This document shows positions 25,501 to 38,100 of a stretch of DNA of 64,000 nucleotides, in pieces. Position 1 is the stretch's first letter; each line of letters starts with the position of its first letter. Under the pieces are notes generated by a model. It had not been told where the DNA came from, did not search any database, and was given only the letters and a program-made list of their open reading frames with translations. The position numbers and the translations under genes are program-made. Origin of the DNA: Toxotes chatareus (taxonomy: Eukaryota > Chordata > Actinopteri > Toxotidae); the NCBI GenBank assembly GCA_016801885.1, contig CM028889.1, forward strand, positions 25,426,001 to 25,490,000, read 5' to 3'.

Positions 25501-28500
25501 TTAGTTTAGCCCAAGTCAGGGCCTGGCTGCACCATCTGTACCCAGCGCTGGGTGGGGAAGGGGGGACGTGGGGGAGGAGTGTGAGCAGATGTTCCGGTGG
25601 AGCCGTAGGTCAGTGTGGCAGTGGAACTGAGGGACGTCGCTGTAAAGACATGAGGGACATGTAGAGACAGTTGAGGTGAACGAGGGAGAGACACTGACTG
25701 ATTTAATGTCTCAGAGTTAAAACCACACCGCTCTGTCATGGCTCTAGGATGCTGTCTCACACTCACATCCCAAGGTACTGTATAATTTACTGGGGCTTTA
25801 ATTGAGCTGCATGTACGTCCTTCTTTTTTTTTCTTTTTTTTGCTCTGCATGCAGAACGTGCTGCTTCAGCGGTTAGAGAAACATGCCAGCGCTTTGTTTG
25901 AGCGTTGTCACAAGATGTAAGAGACGATGAGATGAAAGAGTTCGGCTCCTCGGCTGGTGTTGGAGGCATTTGCTTGAATGTTTTTGCTTGCTTAGTTTAA
26001 CCTGTCTCACAGAGTGTGAATAAAACCGAACTGCCATGACACCCTGTTGTTGCTGTGCTCTCTTTCTTCAGTATTGAGCCAAAGCTTCAGACTTTTGTTC
26101 CCACTTAGTTTCTTTAATCAGAGTCAGGTCAGGTTGTACACATAGTTGACTCTGCACTGTGTAAGTTTATCTGTCTGCATGAAATCCAGGAAAAAAAGTT
26201 TTTTCTTACCTAAGTTTGACCTAATAACTGGCATCTGTGGCTGTGTTTTCCCAGGCCACTGGCAAATTGTAGGTGTGTGAGAGTGTGAGTGTAGGTGTGA
26301 GGGGGTTTGGCTTGGCTCTTGTCTGGGCCAATGCTGAGTAAATTACAAGGCAGAGGCAGTCTGAGGATGCAAGCTTTCATCCCCCCCTTCCCCTGGCCTG
26401 CAGGGCTGCTGGCAGGGCTGATAGTGGTGAGGTTGTTGGGGGGATGATCCTGCTGCAGATGAGGAGGAGGAGGCGAGATTGATAGGCTGTGTCCGGGTGA
26501 TTTCACCTCAGCAGGAAAGTTCACAGGATGATTCATTGTGAAAATAAGTAAGGAAGAAGGAGAATAGAGACTTCCCTGTTTGCAACTCAAAAGAAAAGCG
26601 TCAGACTGCCCTAAAGTTTCTCCAAAAAAGTCTTGTTTTCCTTCTCACCCGAGGCCATGTGGCTCATTTGGCTCAGTGCGGCCACACTGAAGATCACTCA
26701 GCCTGGCTGTGAAAGAAAGAGAAAGCTGCCGAGAGGTCAATGAGATGACTGAGGCCTGATGTGTTTTCTTTGGCCTCGTTTGGGGTAACAGCTGACCACC
26801 GCTCTCCCTTTAAAGGGTTTCCCCATATGGACTTCTGTCACTGTGAAAACATCTTTAAAGGCCCCTCGCGCACTAATGCTTTGTTGTACAAGCGCGGACT
26901 CACTTAACTAAAAGTCAGAGGTTTCACTGAGCAAGGTGAAAGGAAGTACTGATGTGTTTTTTAGCCAGGGGAAGATAAAAACAGGCAAAAGTTGAATGGA
27001 GTCGGACATAGAGAGCACAGACTGTGTCCTAGTTGTTGTTGTTGTCAAATGGGTTTTTCAGTGTGCTGGAGACCTTGAGGGTGTCACAGCAGGGCCAACA
27101 GGTCATATCTCAGCAGGGAGGCAGGGAGGAGAGAGGCTGACAAACAGCGTCGGAGGGCTCACATCTCCCCAACACATCACCAGTTACTCTCTAAGATTTC
27201 ACCACATCATGCATCATGGTTTGCCGTGTTGTTTGAAAGATTGTGGGTGTTTTGTTGAGTTGTGTTTTTGCTAAGAAGACTGAAACCACTCTCGTGTGTG
27301 CTAATTACGTACCAGGCTCAAACTGCTCGTCGGTCTCTTAAATGCAGTTCAGTTCTGAAGTTCCCCATCAAGAAAAGCAGCGCCGCTTCCCAAATGTTAG
27401 TCTGCTCCTGGATGAGTTCACCTCCAGCATCTACAGCTGAGGAGAAGACACTGCACAGAGCTTGTTTTCAGGTCGACAGGGTCACAGCAGACAGCTTTTA
27501 GATCACTCTGGGGAGTTTTATGGAAAATGTCAAGATGTCTCTATAAACACACTGCCTCTCCTGGGGACCTCATGCATGCCCCCATGTTTCTTGGAAAGGA
27601 CCTGTCAGAGACTTCGCAGAAGTCACGCTGCTAGAAAATCGCTTAGCATATGTAGCAGCCCTGAGATTCAGTGCGATGCTGACCTTTGGTAGCTGTGATT
27701 GTGAGTTGAACTGTTTCGTCTTTGAGTGAAAGAGACTAAAATTAGCCTCTGGCTGGACTACAAAGTAAACATGGAGCGTACTCAGCCAAAGCCGCCTCTC
27801 AGCAGACGTGGAGGTCAGAGTGTGTTTCAGAGAAGCTTCCAGGTCAAAGACAAGTCCAGAAATGTCGGCCAGGTAGGAGAAGACTGGCAGATGTGTGTTA
27901 ATCCTCAGGATATTCCTGAGATTCTCCTACTGATGTGTAAGATGTGATCTCACACCTGTGTCTGACTGAATCTTTGTTCGTACAGTTTATTATCTGACGG
28001 CTGTTGTGAAGAGAAAGTGTTTTGTTGTTGTTTTAGGGGAAGGGGAGGTGTTTCGTGTGTCAACACGAGCATTAATGAGCAGTCTTTAGTGTAAAGATTA
28101 TTTATTGCACATACATACTCTATCATTACTGTATAAATCACTCATGCTTTCATTTCAAGCTGTCAACGCCCCAAACCGGCAACAGCATAAATACTAAACG
28201 GCTCCTTTTAAACTCAAACTTTCCCCCTTTCCCAGCCTCTGTGTGCATTATGTGTAATTTGAGAGCTGAGCGTCTCCATCTCTGTAAGCTGAGGAGGTGT
28301 GAGGGGGAGCAGTGACATTAGTTCAGGCGCTGGTCAATGTTTAGAGGATGGAAGTCACCGTATCAGGTTACATTAATGCCTATTGTTTAGCAGCAGGTAG
28401 CAGCATTGCATTAGTAAACAGGCTATTGTCCTGCTAACACTGGACCTGATTATCTCGCTCTTCTTTCTCAGGGTGCAGCTTCTAATAAGAGTCAGTGCTT

Positions 28501-28930
28501 TATACCTGAACCTTCAGCTGCTCTCGTGGCACCGTGCAGTCGCAGAAATGGAAAGCTCGTTAGTTACACACGTCTGTGGACTTCACCTTAATGAGGTTAA
28601 CTGGTATATTACCGCAAATATGGCAAATTGCGGCAATGTGGAAATTTAACGATTGTCTTACCAGGAGCTCAGCAGGCTGCCCCATGTGACAAAAGCCAGT
28701 TGCTTTTCCATTAGAAGTCTTGTCACACACGGTGTTTGCAGTAGACCTGCTAACATGTGCCATACCTTGGTTATCAAGAAAGGAAAGTTCTTGAAGTGGT
28801 AATGTGAGCTGAGTTTGTGACTGTTCTCCCAGAACAGAAGCTGGGTAATTGCATTACATTGGCATGTTATAGATTTTCAGTGTTTATCTGTTTCACGTCA
28901 GCAGGATTTATTTGTTGTCTGACCGGCTCC

Positions 28931-28931
<1 letters not shown>
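22596..28931 (+). other. nhs large intron, fourth part
   Basis: Non-coding. It holds (GT)n at about 23100-23124 and AT-rich stretches around 24230-24350. Patches such as 23830-24060 (ggtaattaactgactgagg, aacaatggctcattta) and 28365-28460 look unusually non-repetitive and might be conserved elements. Open frames at 25506-25850 (-), 26210-26590 (-) and 27726-27947 (+) were examined; none matches an alternative nhs first exon that I can recognise. Confidence 0.6.
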
Positions 28932-28968
<37 letters not shown>

Positions 28969-28971
28969 CAG
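28932..28971 (+). promoter_or_regulatory. (CT)n polypyrimidine tract and acceptor of nhs exon A
   Basis: A pure TC microsatellite (28932-28966) forms the polypyrimidine tract and is separated from the exon only by GGCAG. It therefore does double duty as a splice signal and as a length-variable repeat. Confidence 0.85.
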
Positions 28972-29124
28972 CGGTGTCGAACCTGGATGTGGAGAGTAAG
29001 CTGACGACACATTACCAAGCTCCCTGGCACCAGCAGAGGAACGTTTTCCACCCTGCCACGCGGCCAGCATGTGTAGAAGAGCTCCACAGGCAAGCCAACC
29101 TCAGCCTGTGGGCCCTGCACCAAG
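28972..29124 (+). CDS. nhs: nhs coding exon A (second exon of the full gene)
   Basis: 153 nt. The acceptor ctggcag follows a (CT)n tract; the donor is CAAG|GTGAGG. The exon opens with two bases that finish a codon and then reads V-S-N-L-D-V-E-S-K-L; it ends in phase 1 after L-H-Q. The APWHQQRNVF and RPACVEELHRQA blocks are highly conserved in the NHS family and directly follow the WAVE-homology part coded by exon 1. Confidence 0.95.
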
Positions 29125-32100
29125 GTGAGGCCCTCAGCACCACTCAGACCCCCTGACCACAACACGGATGACCAGCTGTTTCACTCTGTCATCCCCGATT
29201 CATGCACCTCTGCATTTTTATTTTTAATGTCATTTAAACACATTTTTTTCTATTCACTTTGTGTCTTACATCATATAATAAGACACTTCTGGGATACATG
29301 CTTTCCACTAAAAAGGTCTGCGTGTTGTTGTATGTTCTGTCACTGGTGCCCTTCTGCCCTCTAGTGGATGTATTTTGAAACCGCAGCCTGGTTGTCAGAG
29401 GAGTGTGACTCGAGGCATTAGACGTCATATATGGTAAATGTTCTTTTGCTGCGGTGGTGAATAATATAAACACACCTGTGCAGTCCAGTACAGCTGCAGT
29501 CAATCATGTTTGGTAATTACTCCTGTAATAGTTTGTGTGGTTGTTGTTGAGTGCATTGTGTGAAAATGTGCCACTGCTAACTACACAGACAATAAAATTA
29601 ATTCACTGCCTCTCTGACTTAATGACTTCACATTAAAAGCTTGACAAATGCAATATTTATTGCAAGCCTGTTGTACTAATGGCTTTGTATTATATTGTGT
29701 CCGCCCATTTCATTTCTGCCCTGGGTTTCCTTGTTTGTCTAAATCCGAGGTTAAAGGAGAGTAGTGTGTCTTAAATCTAAACCGACATACTCAATTAAAC
29801 ACTGAAAGTTATTGGTTGCTTCAATTGTTTCTCCTGTCTGTGGGGATATTGTTTCAGAAAATGTGGACCTTTACGGAGACACTGGACCTGTTTCAATTTA
29901 TGTTGTGTGTGTGTGAGGATATAGGGAAGTCGCACACAGCATATCCTCAGTGTTTTACGTGACTTGTTTTTTGTAGGTCATCAGAGGAGAGGATCGGGCA
30001 GCAGGGAGCGGAGGGTTACCATCTCGATCTCGGCCGTGCCCCCGATGCCCATGTACCCCTCCCCTCACGTCATCCAGAGACAAGGACAGGGGAGCACAAA
30101 TCTGACAACGGTGAGGACACTAACATCTGATCCTAACAGCTTTTCTACTTGATTTTGAACATTTTAATCCGATTTTTAGGAAGTCAGGGAGCCAGTGAAT
30201 ACAGCAGATGATCAAAGGTCAAAGTGAATCTTATTTTTGTGGCCATATTAAATTATTATTAAATTATATAATAACATTTTACACAGTTTCTCCTTTGATT
30301 CTGTTTCTGTTTCACGTATTAACTGTGTACTTGGATTCACATATCCATTTAATACTTGATTCACTGCATTAATCACTGAGCATCCTGAATATTTTTTTTA
30401 AATGCTAAATGCATTTTTTAATTTGATTTTACTGAATGGAAATGAATTACATATTTACTATGCAAAGATGTTTGATGTACTTCAGAAGGTAAATTCACAT
30501 TTCTTCCCCACAAGCAGCCAGAGAGACATTTTAGAGCCACAGCAGCACAGTTGACACAAACACAGGTAAAAGTGGACTGTGTTTGGAGTGTGTTTCATGT
30601 TGCCTGTGCACAGCAGGTTGTTTAAACTTGAAGTTATATTCACTTTTCATCACCTAAAGCTAAATGTAGCTTCAGTCTCTAAAGAAAGTTTTTTTTTTTC
30701 CCAAAGCCATCAACCTGCCCTGCCTCAAAAATAATTTCAGTTTACATTCTCTTCCTCACCAGGTTTACCCATGCATTCTTGTCAGTTTTGTTGATTTATT
30801 TGTTCATGTCAAAATGCCTCCATGTTCATTTCTGTCATGTGCTTTTGTTGTCCTTTTTTTTTTGTTTGTTTTCACCCTGTAATTCAGTTTGAATCCACCC
30901 GCTCCTCCTCCCCTACCGAATGTTGCCGCTTCTCTCCCTGGAGCAGAAAGGTATTGGTCCCTTCCTTCCTCCCTCCCTGGTTCCTATGTTCTCCTTCTAA
31001 CACTGTATTTCACAACTCCTTACCTGTTCTTGTTTGTCTGACTCCTTCTAATTTACATAACAAATCCTTTTTTTTAATGCATGCCTACTGAATACAGTTT
31101 TCTCTGGCAGTGGTAGCATCCTGCTCCACCCAGTTAGTAAAATGGGGAAATAGTTTGCTGTGAAACACAACAAGAGCACCACTTTAAAGTTTCATCCACG
31201 GCGACACATCATACATTTACGCCTGAGGCGGTTGTTGTTGGGGTTCATGTGAGGGGCCGGGCTTTGAGCTTGCAGTATGTGAGGAATGTGTATGTGAGGG
31301 CCACAGTCACAGCCGCCCAGCAGCCTGGGTTTCTCTAATGATAGGGTCGACTTCTTGAAGCTTGCGCCTGTGATTACCCATGATTCCTCTGTGCTGCGGT
31401 TTCCCCAGTACACCCATCCCCGAAAGAGCTGACAGCCTCATGTTTCTCTCTCTGCGCTCACCAAATATATCGTCTTTGATGCCCACTGTGAGAAAGAAAC
31501 GAGCCCGTGGACAGGGGCAAACACCAAACACTGCCACTCCTTTTTTTCCCCTCTCACCCAGTGTGTGTCCACTCTTCTTCCCTGTCCGTCACCATCTCTT
31601 TCCTTCACTCTTTCGTCTCGCTCATCCTTCCTCCTAAAACACTCCTAAAACCGCCTTTCTGTTTTTGAAACAAATAAGCTGTAAATGGTCTCCCTTTGAT
31701 TTCTTCTTTTTTTTTTCTACTACTACTTGGGAGAAGTTTCCAAGGAAACGGTTTTCTTTTGTGGCCGGGGTTTTGTCAGGGTCTCATTGGTCTGCTGGGA
31801 ACAGAGAGCACAAAGGCTTGAGAGCTGGCTTTAAATGGGGGTGGGAGGTTGTCGAGTTGTGGAGGTTGGAACCAGTTGAGCCTGAGAATCATTCCCAGTT
31901 TCACATGTGCCTCTCTGTAGGAATCTCAAGGTAAGAATTTAATAGATTTAATTCATTTAGCATGGAGGTACAAGTTATAGGGGATCTACTGTATTCAAGT
32001 TTGAGAGTCCGAGGAGGCCCATGGAAAAAGGATGTGGAGTTGTGGGGTAGTCTGAGGGGAGGACTGTGCAGTGATTGATACTGAAGCTCGGAGGAATGCT

Positions 32101-35100
32101 GCTGTGAAGTATTTCCTCTCTAATGTTTCCAGAGACTCATTATTATGCAGGAGACTCGCATAGGTGCCACAGATTGTCAGAGCATGAGCTAAGAGTTTCC
32201 AAAGTGGCACGTTAGGACTGAAAATGACTGTTTACACCATTTTTACACATTTCTGTCCTGTGCTGCGGTTGTTGTGTGAAGGAGACTTAGACTTAGGATT
32301 TAACATATGTTTCACAGTGTGTTCCAAACCTCTGACTGGTCTGACATATTTGCAGTCTTGGATACAGTCAGGTAGTCAGTGCTGTTCATTTTTTTTTTTC
32401 CAGGTATAACAATATTTTCTGATTTGAACATGTTGTAATTCAGAACTTTTCCTTTGTAGAAATTTTGCATGAAACCTACTGATTAGATTCTCTGATTCTT
32501 TCCATTCTCTCTCACTAAGGCATGTTTTGTATTTCCATTACTTTAATGAGTTTTCTCTGCACTCCAACACTCGCCAACATGAAACTCAGCTGCTGGAAAG
32601 GCCTGTTTATTGATTTACCTCTGCTCAGACAGTAAGCAGTCTTTGCTGCAGATTAATAAGAAACTAATCTCTTCTTCTAGCCGTTAGCTCTTTCCCAGAT
32701 AAACAGTTTTTGACAGCACCAGTGCAGTCCCTGACTTTAATCACTGTACTCTACACATTTCGCTCTCTGAAGCTGAGTTTTATCTCTTTTTTTTTTCTTT
32801 TTTAACTCTGCTGTGCCATTTCTCATGTAATGCCACCTAACCTCAACACCCTAACCATGCAAATATCCATCTGTTGCAGGCTGCGCCCCCTGACCCTGAC
32901 ACTGACGGGGTGGCTCTAGGTCACCGGTCTAAGTTTCCCATCCCTAACATCCCCTCCACCCTGGACAAGCAGACTAACTGGTCTAAAGCCTTGCCGCTGC
33001 CAACCCCAGAGGAAAGAATGAAAAGCAGTTCCCAAGTCATCACCTCATGTGTCATCCCCATTAATGTGACCGGTAAACTTGAAGCACTTAATGTTTTATC
33101 TCTGAATGCGTTGTGTACATGTTCTCCATCAGCAATGCTAGCTTTTTTTTTTTAATTAACTCTTCTTTAGCTTTTCTTAAAGTAGTAGGAAATAAACCTA
33201 ATTTATTTTCTTGCTTAGAGTTAGATGAGAAGATTCATATCACTCCTGTGCCTCCCATGTCTGTTAAATACAAAGCTACAGCTATCAAACAGTTTGCTTA
33301 ACGTTAAGATTGTAAACAAGGGGAACCAGCTAATTCTGGTTTCTGTCCAAAACTAAAAAAGTACCCCACCACCACCTCTTAAACTTAGTAGTTTAAATTT
33401 TATATTGCGTTTGCTCAATTCATTCAGTGTAAAAATGACAAGTTGTGGTTTTCAAGTCTCCAGGAAAGAAATACAAGTAGTTTTAGCACCCAACTCCCCA
33501 TAACACCACAACTTGTCCTTTATATATTTCTGCTTTTTGTATATCTGCTTGAAACAAATTAATTATAATGTTTTAATTGATGAGCATTGGAGGTGCGGAG
33601 GTGGTTTTTTTTTTTTTTTTTACATTACAGAGCCGTGCTAGCTGTTTTCACCTGCTTCAGATCTTAATGCTAAGCTAAGTTAAGCTAATCATCTCCTGAC
33701 TCTAGTTCAATGGTCAGCATACAGCCATGAGTGGTATCAATCTTCTGGTCTATTAGCAAGAAACGAATAAGCATATTTCCCAATGAACTATACCTTTAAA
33801 ATTGTGATACTGATTCCAGTCATAGTGCCCAGCCCCTTACCTACCAGTAACTCTAAAACCCATTAACTAACACATATTTGACAGGGCTAGGCTAGGTGAC
33901 CCCCCCCCATCATTTCATGTCTTTATGCTAAGGTAAGCTAGCGTTTTCCTAGCTATTCATATTTAACAGACACAGAATAGTTTTGATCTTCTCATATATC
34001 TTTTAGAAAAAAGCCACATTTGCCAGAACTACTTTAACACGTACTGTTGTTCAGTGTACAGTATAGGCCAGTGTTCAACAGATTTCTGCACAGTCACTTT
34101 CTGTTAGCACCGTGTTAGCACTGCTAATTAACATCAACAACAATTGTTATGTTACAACACCTGTTGCAATACAAAAAAAATGTAGTTAATTGTTAAATGT
34201 GATCATTGTCAGAGGCATTATTTTGTCTACTGAAAATCAGTGTCAATGTGCAAGTCATGCTTTGGGCCCTGTTAACTTTCATTCTCGTGCTTTTGTGCTT
34301 TGTGCCTGCTGTTGCAAAGAGGCAGGTTGCTGTGACATGAATGCTAATTAGTTCTGTCCAGATTGTTGAAAAGGCCTGCCCGATGTTATTTGCTCACATT
34401 GACTCAAAGGGAGAGTTATGCGCCAACACTGGCTGAGTCAGAGACAGTTGAGGACAAAAAAAATGCACATTGTAAGCAAAGTCCAGTAATTGCTATGGTG
34501 CTGAAAAGCCTGACCTGCTATCACATGATAGTCATAATGTATGGTGAGGGAGAGGCAGGAAAACAAAGAGGAAACACAAAAAGAAACCAGAGACAGAAAC
34601 CGTCACAGCAGGATTTTCCCTTTGGTTTGTAAAAGCATCAACATGTTGACTTTATTGTTTATGCCTTGTGACTGTTTTTTTTTTCATGTTTTTGATAAGG
34701 GTCAAATACATTCTTTTGATTTCTTTACTTTTCCTAGTCTGACAAGTTAGACCAAGAAGTCAGTAACTCCACATTCAGACAGGCAGTTTGTTTTACTGTG
34801 GCTTTGAGCTCCATCAGGTAGTTGTCCTCCACTGCTGACTGCTATTTTAGTAGAATGTTTAATTTAGTTCAGCTGATTGAAACACATTTCTCTTTAACTG
34901 TCACAGCATCAGAGTTAAAGAAGGAATCGCTGCGGTTGCCACTAAACAAAGATTCCTCACATGTCCCGTCTCCGTTGCAGGGGTTGGCTTTGACAGAGAT
35001 GCTAGTGTGCGCTGCTCGCTCGTTCACTCGCAGTCTGTGCTTCAGAGGAGGAGGAAGCTGAGGAGACGGAGGACTGTCGCTGGCGTTCCCAGACAGGTGC

Positions 35101-38100
35101 AGCAGGATTTAGGTATGTTACTTAATCTGATTCTGCCTCACAGTCACAAACACACCTGATATCAGGAGGTGAATTTAAGCTGCTGCTGTAATAAAGGTAA
35201 TGTTTATGGTATTTACTGTAATTTCTGACATAATCTTTCATTTCACTTTGAGAAACATGGCTTATTATTAAGGGTCTAAATCATATGTTATGACATTCTG
35301 TCACTGGGAAGACAAATGTGCTATACAAAGTAATTCAGAGCCACTATGTGTTAAAATATATCCGACATGAGTAACTTAAAGGATCAGCTATATAATATGT
35401 TAACATAAATATGACAGACACCACCTTGTGATTGGAGGCATATTTTTAGTGTTGCTTTGTTCTGTTTTCAAGGTATTTTGGGGAATGTCATGCTTTTATT
35501 AGACAGTCAACAGCACAGCGATGACAGGAAATGAGCAGAGAGAGGTGTAGGGAATGTCATGCAACAAAATGTTGTGATTCATGACGAGTGCCTTAAACCT
35601 TATAAAACTAAGGATTTTTGTGCATGTAAATTAATAAAGTGTTCATCATCGTCTGATCTCTGTTGTATTCTTGTACCCTCTCTTCTCCCAGACTCTGATG
35701 ACTCTCCAGGTTCCAGAGAGCGGACAGTGATAGTTCATGCCAGTCCAGATATCACGCCCTCCAACGAGGAGCTGGCCAGCCATCTCAGCACCAGAGACTC
35801 AGGTTGCCAGACAGAAGACTTTCTGATCTCAGGAGCACCATCTCGGAGGAGGATCAGGGCCCAGAGAGTCCAGGGAGTCTCCGTCTCCCTCTCTCACTCT
35901 GCAGGCAACATCTCCTCGCTGCCGGACAGCTCTGACGCCATGTTCACTGCCTCCGTGGGTGCACGTCTGCGCTCCAGGAGTCTGCCCCGAGACGGGAGCC
36001 GGATGATGAACGACGGGCATAATGACAGCGATGATGAGGAGGAGCTTTCCCCCTTCGGCACTGACCACTTCCTGTCTGGACCCGGGGAGTTGATTCTGAA
36101 GGATGAAGAAGAGAGCACAGATGACCAGGCCATGTCTGAACACCAGATGGGCCTGAAGTATAAGCAGCTCTCTGAGAGTCCGGAGCGCAGCTGGATGGAG
36201 AGGACCAGATCCCAGCTGCCCAGGAAGGCCGACATGGGCAGCTGTGAGATCTCATCCAGTTCAGACACCTTCAGTAGCCCTGTCCACTCCGTTTCAGCTG
36301 CAGGGGTGCTGGGAGGCCAGATGGACCATAAGGAGGACCACCAGTCTTCCAGTGGCAACTGGAGTGGGAGTAGCTCCACCTGCCCCTCACAGACCTCGGA
36401 AACAATTCCCCCTGCCGCCTCTCCCCCGCTGACCGGCTCCTCACACTGTGACTCTGAGCTCTCCCTAAACGCTACCATTCACGCCAACGATGACCACACC
36501 GGATTCATGCTGGACCACTACCAGGGCCTCAGGACCCAGAGGGCAGGCTCCTTCTCCTCCACAGCTATGGACATATTAGAGGAAGTAGGGGTCAGCACTC
36601 CCATTGAGCGGGAGTGGAGTTATCACCACCCTGAACCCCCACGCTCACAGGACTTCAGCCCTGAGCCGAGCAGAGAAGCCGAGAGCAGCCTGGGCTGCCC
36701 GAGCTTCACCAGCATGGCCACCTGTGAGAGCAGCTACTCTGACAAACCGCTGTCGGAGAAGGCAGACACCGTCTCACACTACTCTGTAGACACTGAAGGG
36801 TACTACACCTCCATGCACTTTGACTGTGGTCTGAAAGGCAGCAAAAGCTTCACTTACAACTATGCAGCCTCTGGCTCTGATTGTGGCCTGTCTGACTTTA
36901 GTGGTCACATGACCCTGAGGAGACGCTGCCTCTCTTTAAGAAAACCAAAGGTGAAGCCGTCTCCGCCGAAGAGGAGCTCATCCTTAAGGAAAATATGCAG
37001 CGAGGGGAACATCCCTGACAAGAAAGAACCAAAGATTACATGTGGGCAGCAACTTCCACTGTCTTCCAAGGAGAGGACCCTGCAGCTGGCTTTGCCTGGC
37101 TCTCCAGGTCATTTAGAAAACTCTTCACTCTCCAGAGAGCCACTTGTGGTCTGGGGGGTGGAGGGCTCAGCCGATCTACCTGACCTAGGTGTTTTTAGCT
37201 CCACAGATGCACATTCATTTAAGGATGAGGGGGTTGTACAGTCAGACTATGCAGACCTGTGGCTGCTGAATGATTTAAAATCCAGCGATCCTTACCGATC
37301 TTTGTCGAACTCCAGCACAGCTACAGGTACGACTGTTATCGAATGCATCAAGTCGCAGGAAAGCTCGGAGTCCCAGACCTCCCAGTCTGGCTCCAGAGCC
37401 ACCACTCCCTCGCTTCCGTCAGTGGAGGGTGAGTTTAAGCTAACCTCTCCGGAGAAGCTGGCAGCCCTGGCCAGCCCGTCCAGCGGCTACTCCAGTCAGT
37501 CAGAAACCCCCACTTCATCATTCCCCACCACCTTCTTTCCTGGGCCTCTGTCACCATCCAGCGGCAAGAGGAAGCCCAAAGTCCCAGAGAGGAAGTCGTC
37601 TCTTTCATCGCTGACGCTTCAGTCCCTGTCCGGCAGGGATGGAGCCACCTCGAAGAGAGACCTGGAGCTGCCCATAATCCCTCCCTCCCACCTCGACTTA
37701 AGTGCCCTTCCCACTGTCAACAAACCCTCAGCTTACAGGACCCAGATTCAGACCCTTCACCAAAGCAAACAAAAAGCTGCAGGGTCAGCCAAAGCGGCAG
37801 CACCCACTAACTCAGAGGTGTTTAATGCTCACTCCATGTCCATCACACCCACAGTGCTGCACTCAGTACAGCTCCGGTCCATCAGTAAGGAAACTGAGGG
37901 AAGTCATGAGGACAGAACAGCTTCCAAACTGAAATGTCCCACCGTGAACTTAAAAAGCACACTTTCAAGTAGTAAATCATTAGAGCTTAACAGTCCACTG
38001 TTATACAACTCTCATCATCTTCATCATCATCATCATCACACATCCTCAGAAATGTTTGAATCAGTGTTTACCTCAAATGAAGAGCTCGCATGTGGAGAAG

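Noticed and set aside
27726..27947. 73-aa frame as an alternative nhs first exon
   Set aside because: No match to any NHS N-terminus that I know, no donor at a suitable phase before exon A, and no promoter signal.
35559..35691. Start of the long open frame being read as an nhs coding start
   Set aside because: The AG acceptor at 35690-35691 and the D-S-D-D-S-P junction with exon E show that the frame before 35692 is intron read-through.
38010..38040. His-rich run as a metal-binding domain
   Set aside because: It is coded by a (CAT)n-like repeat in a poorly conserved part of NHS; a simple expansion is the better explanation.
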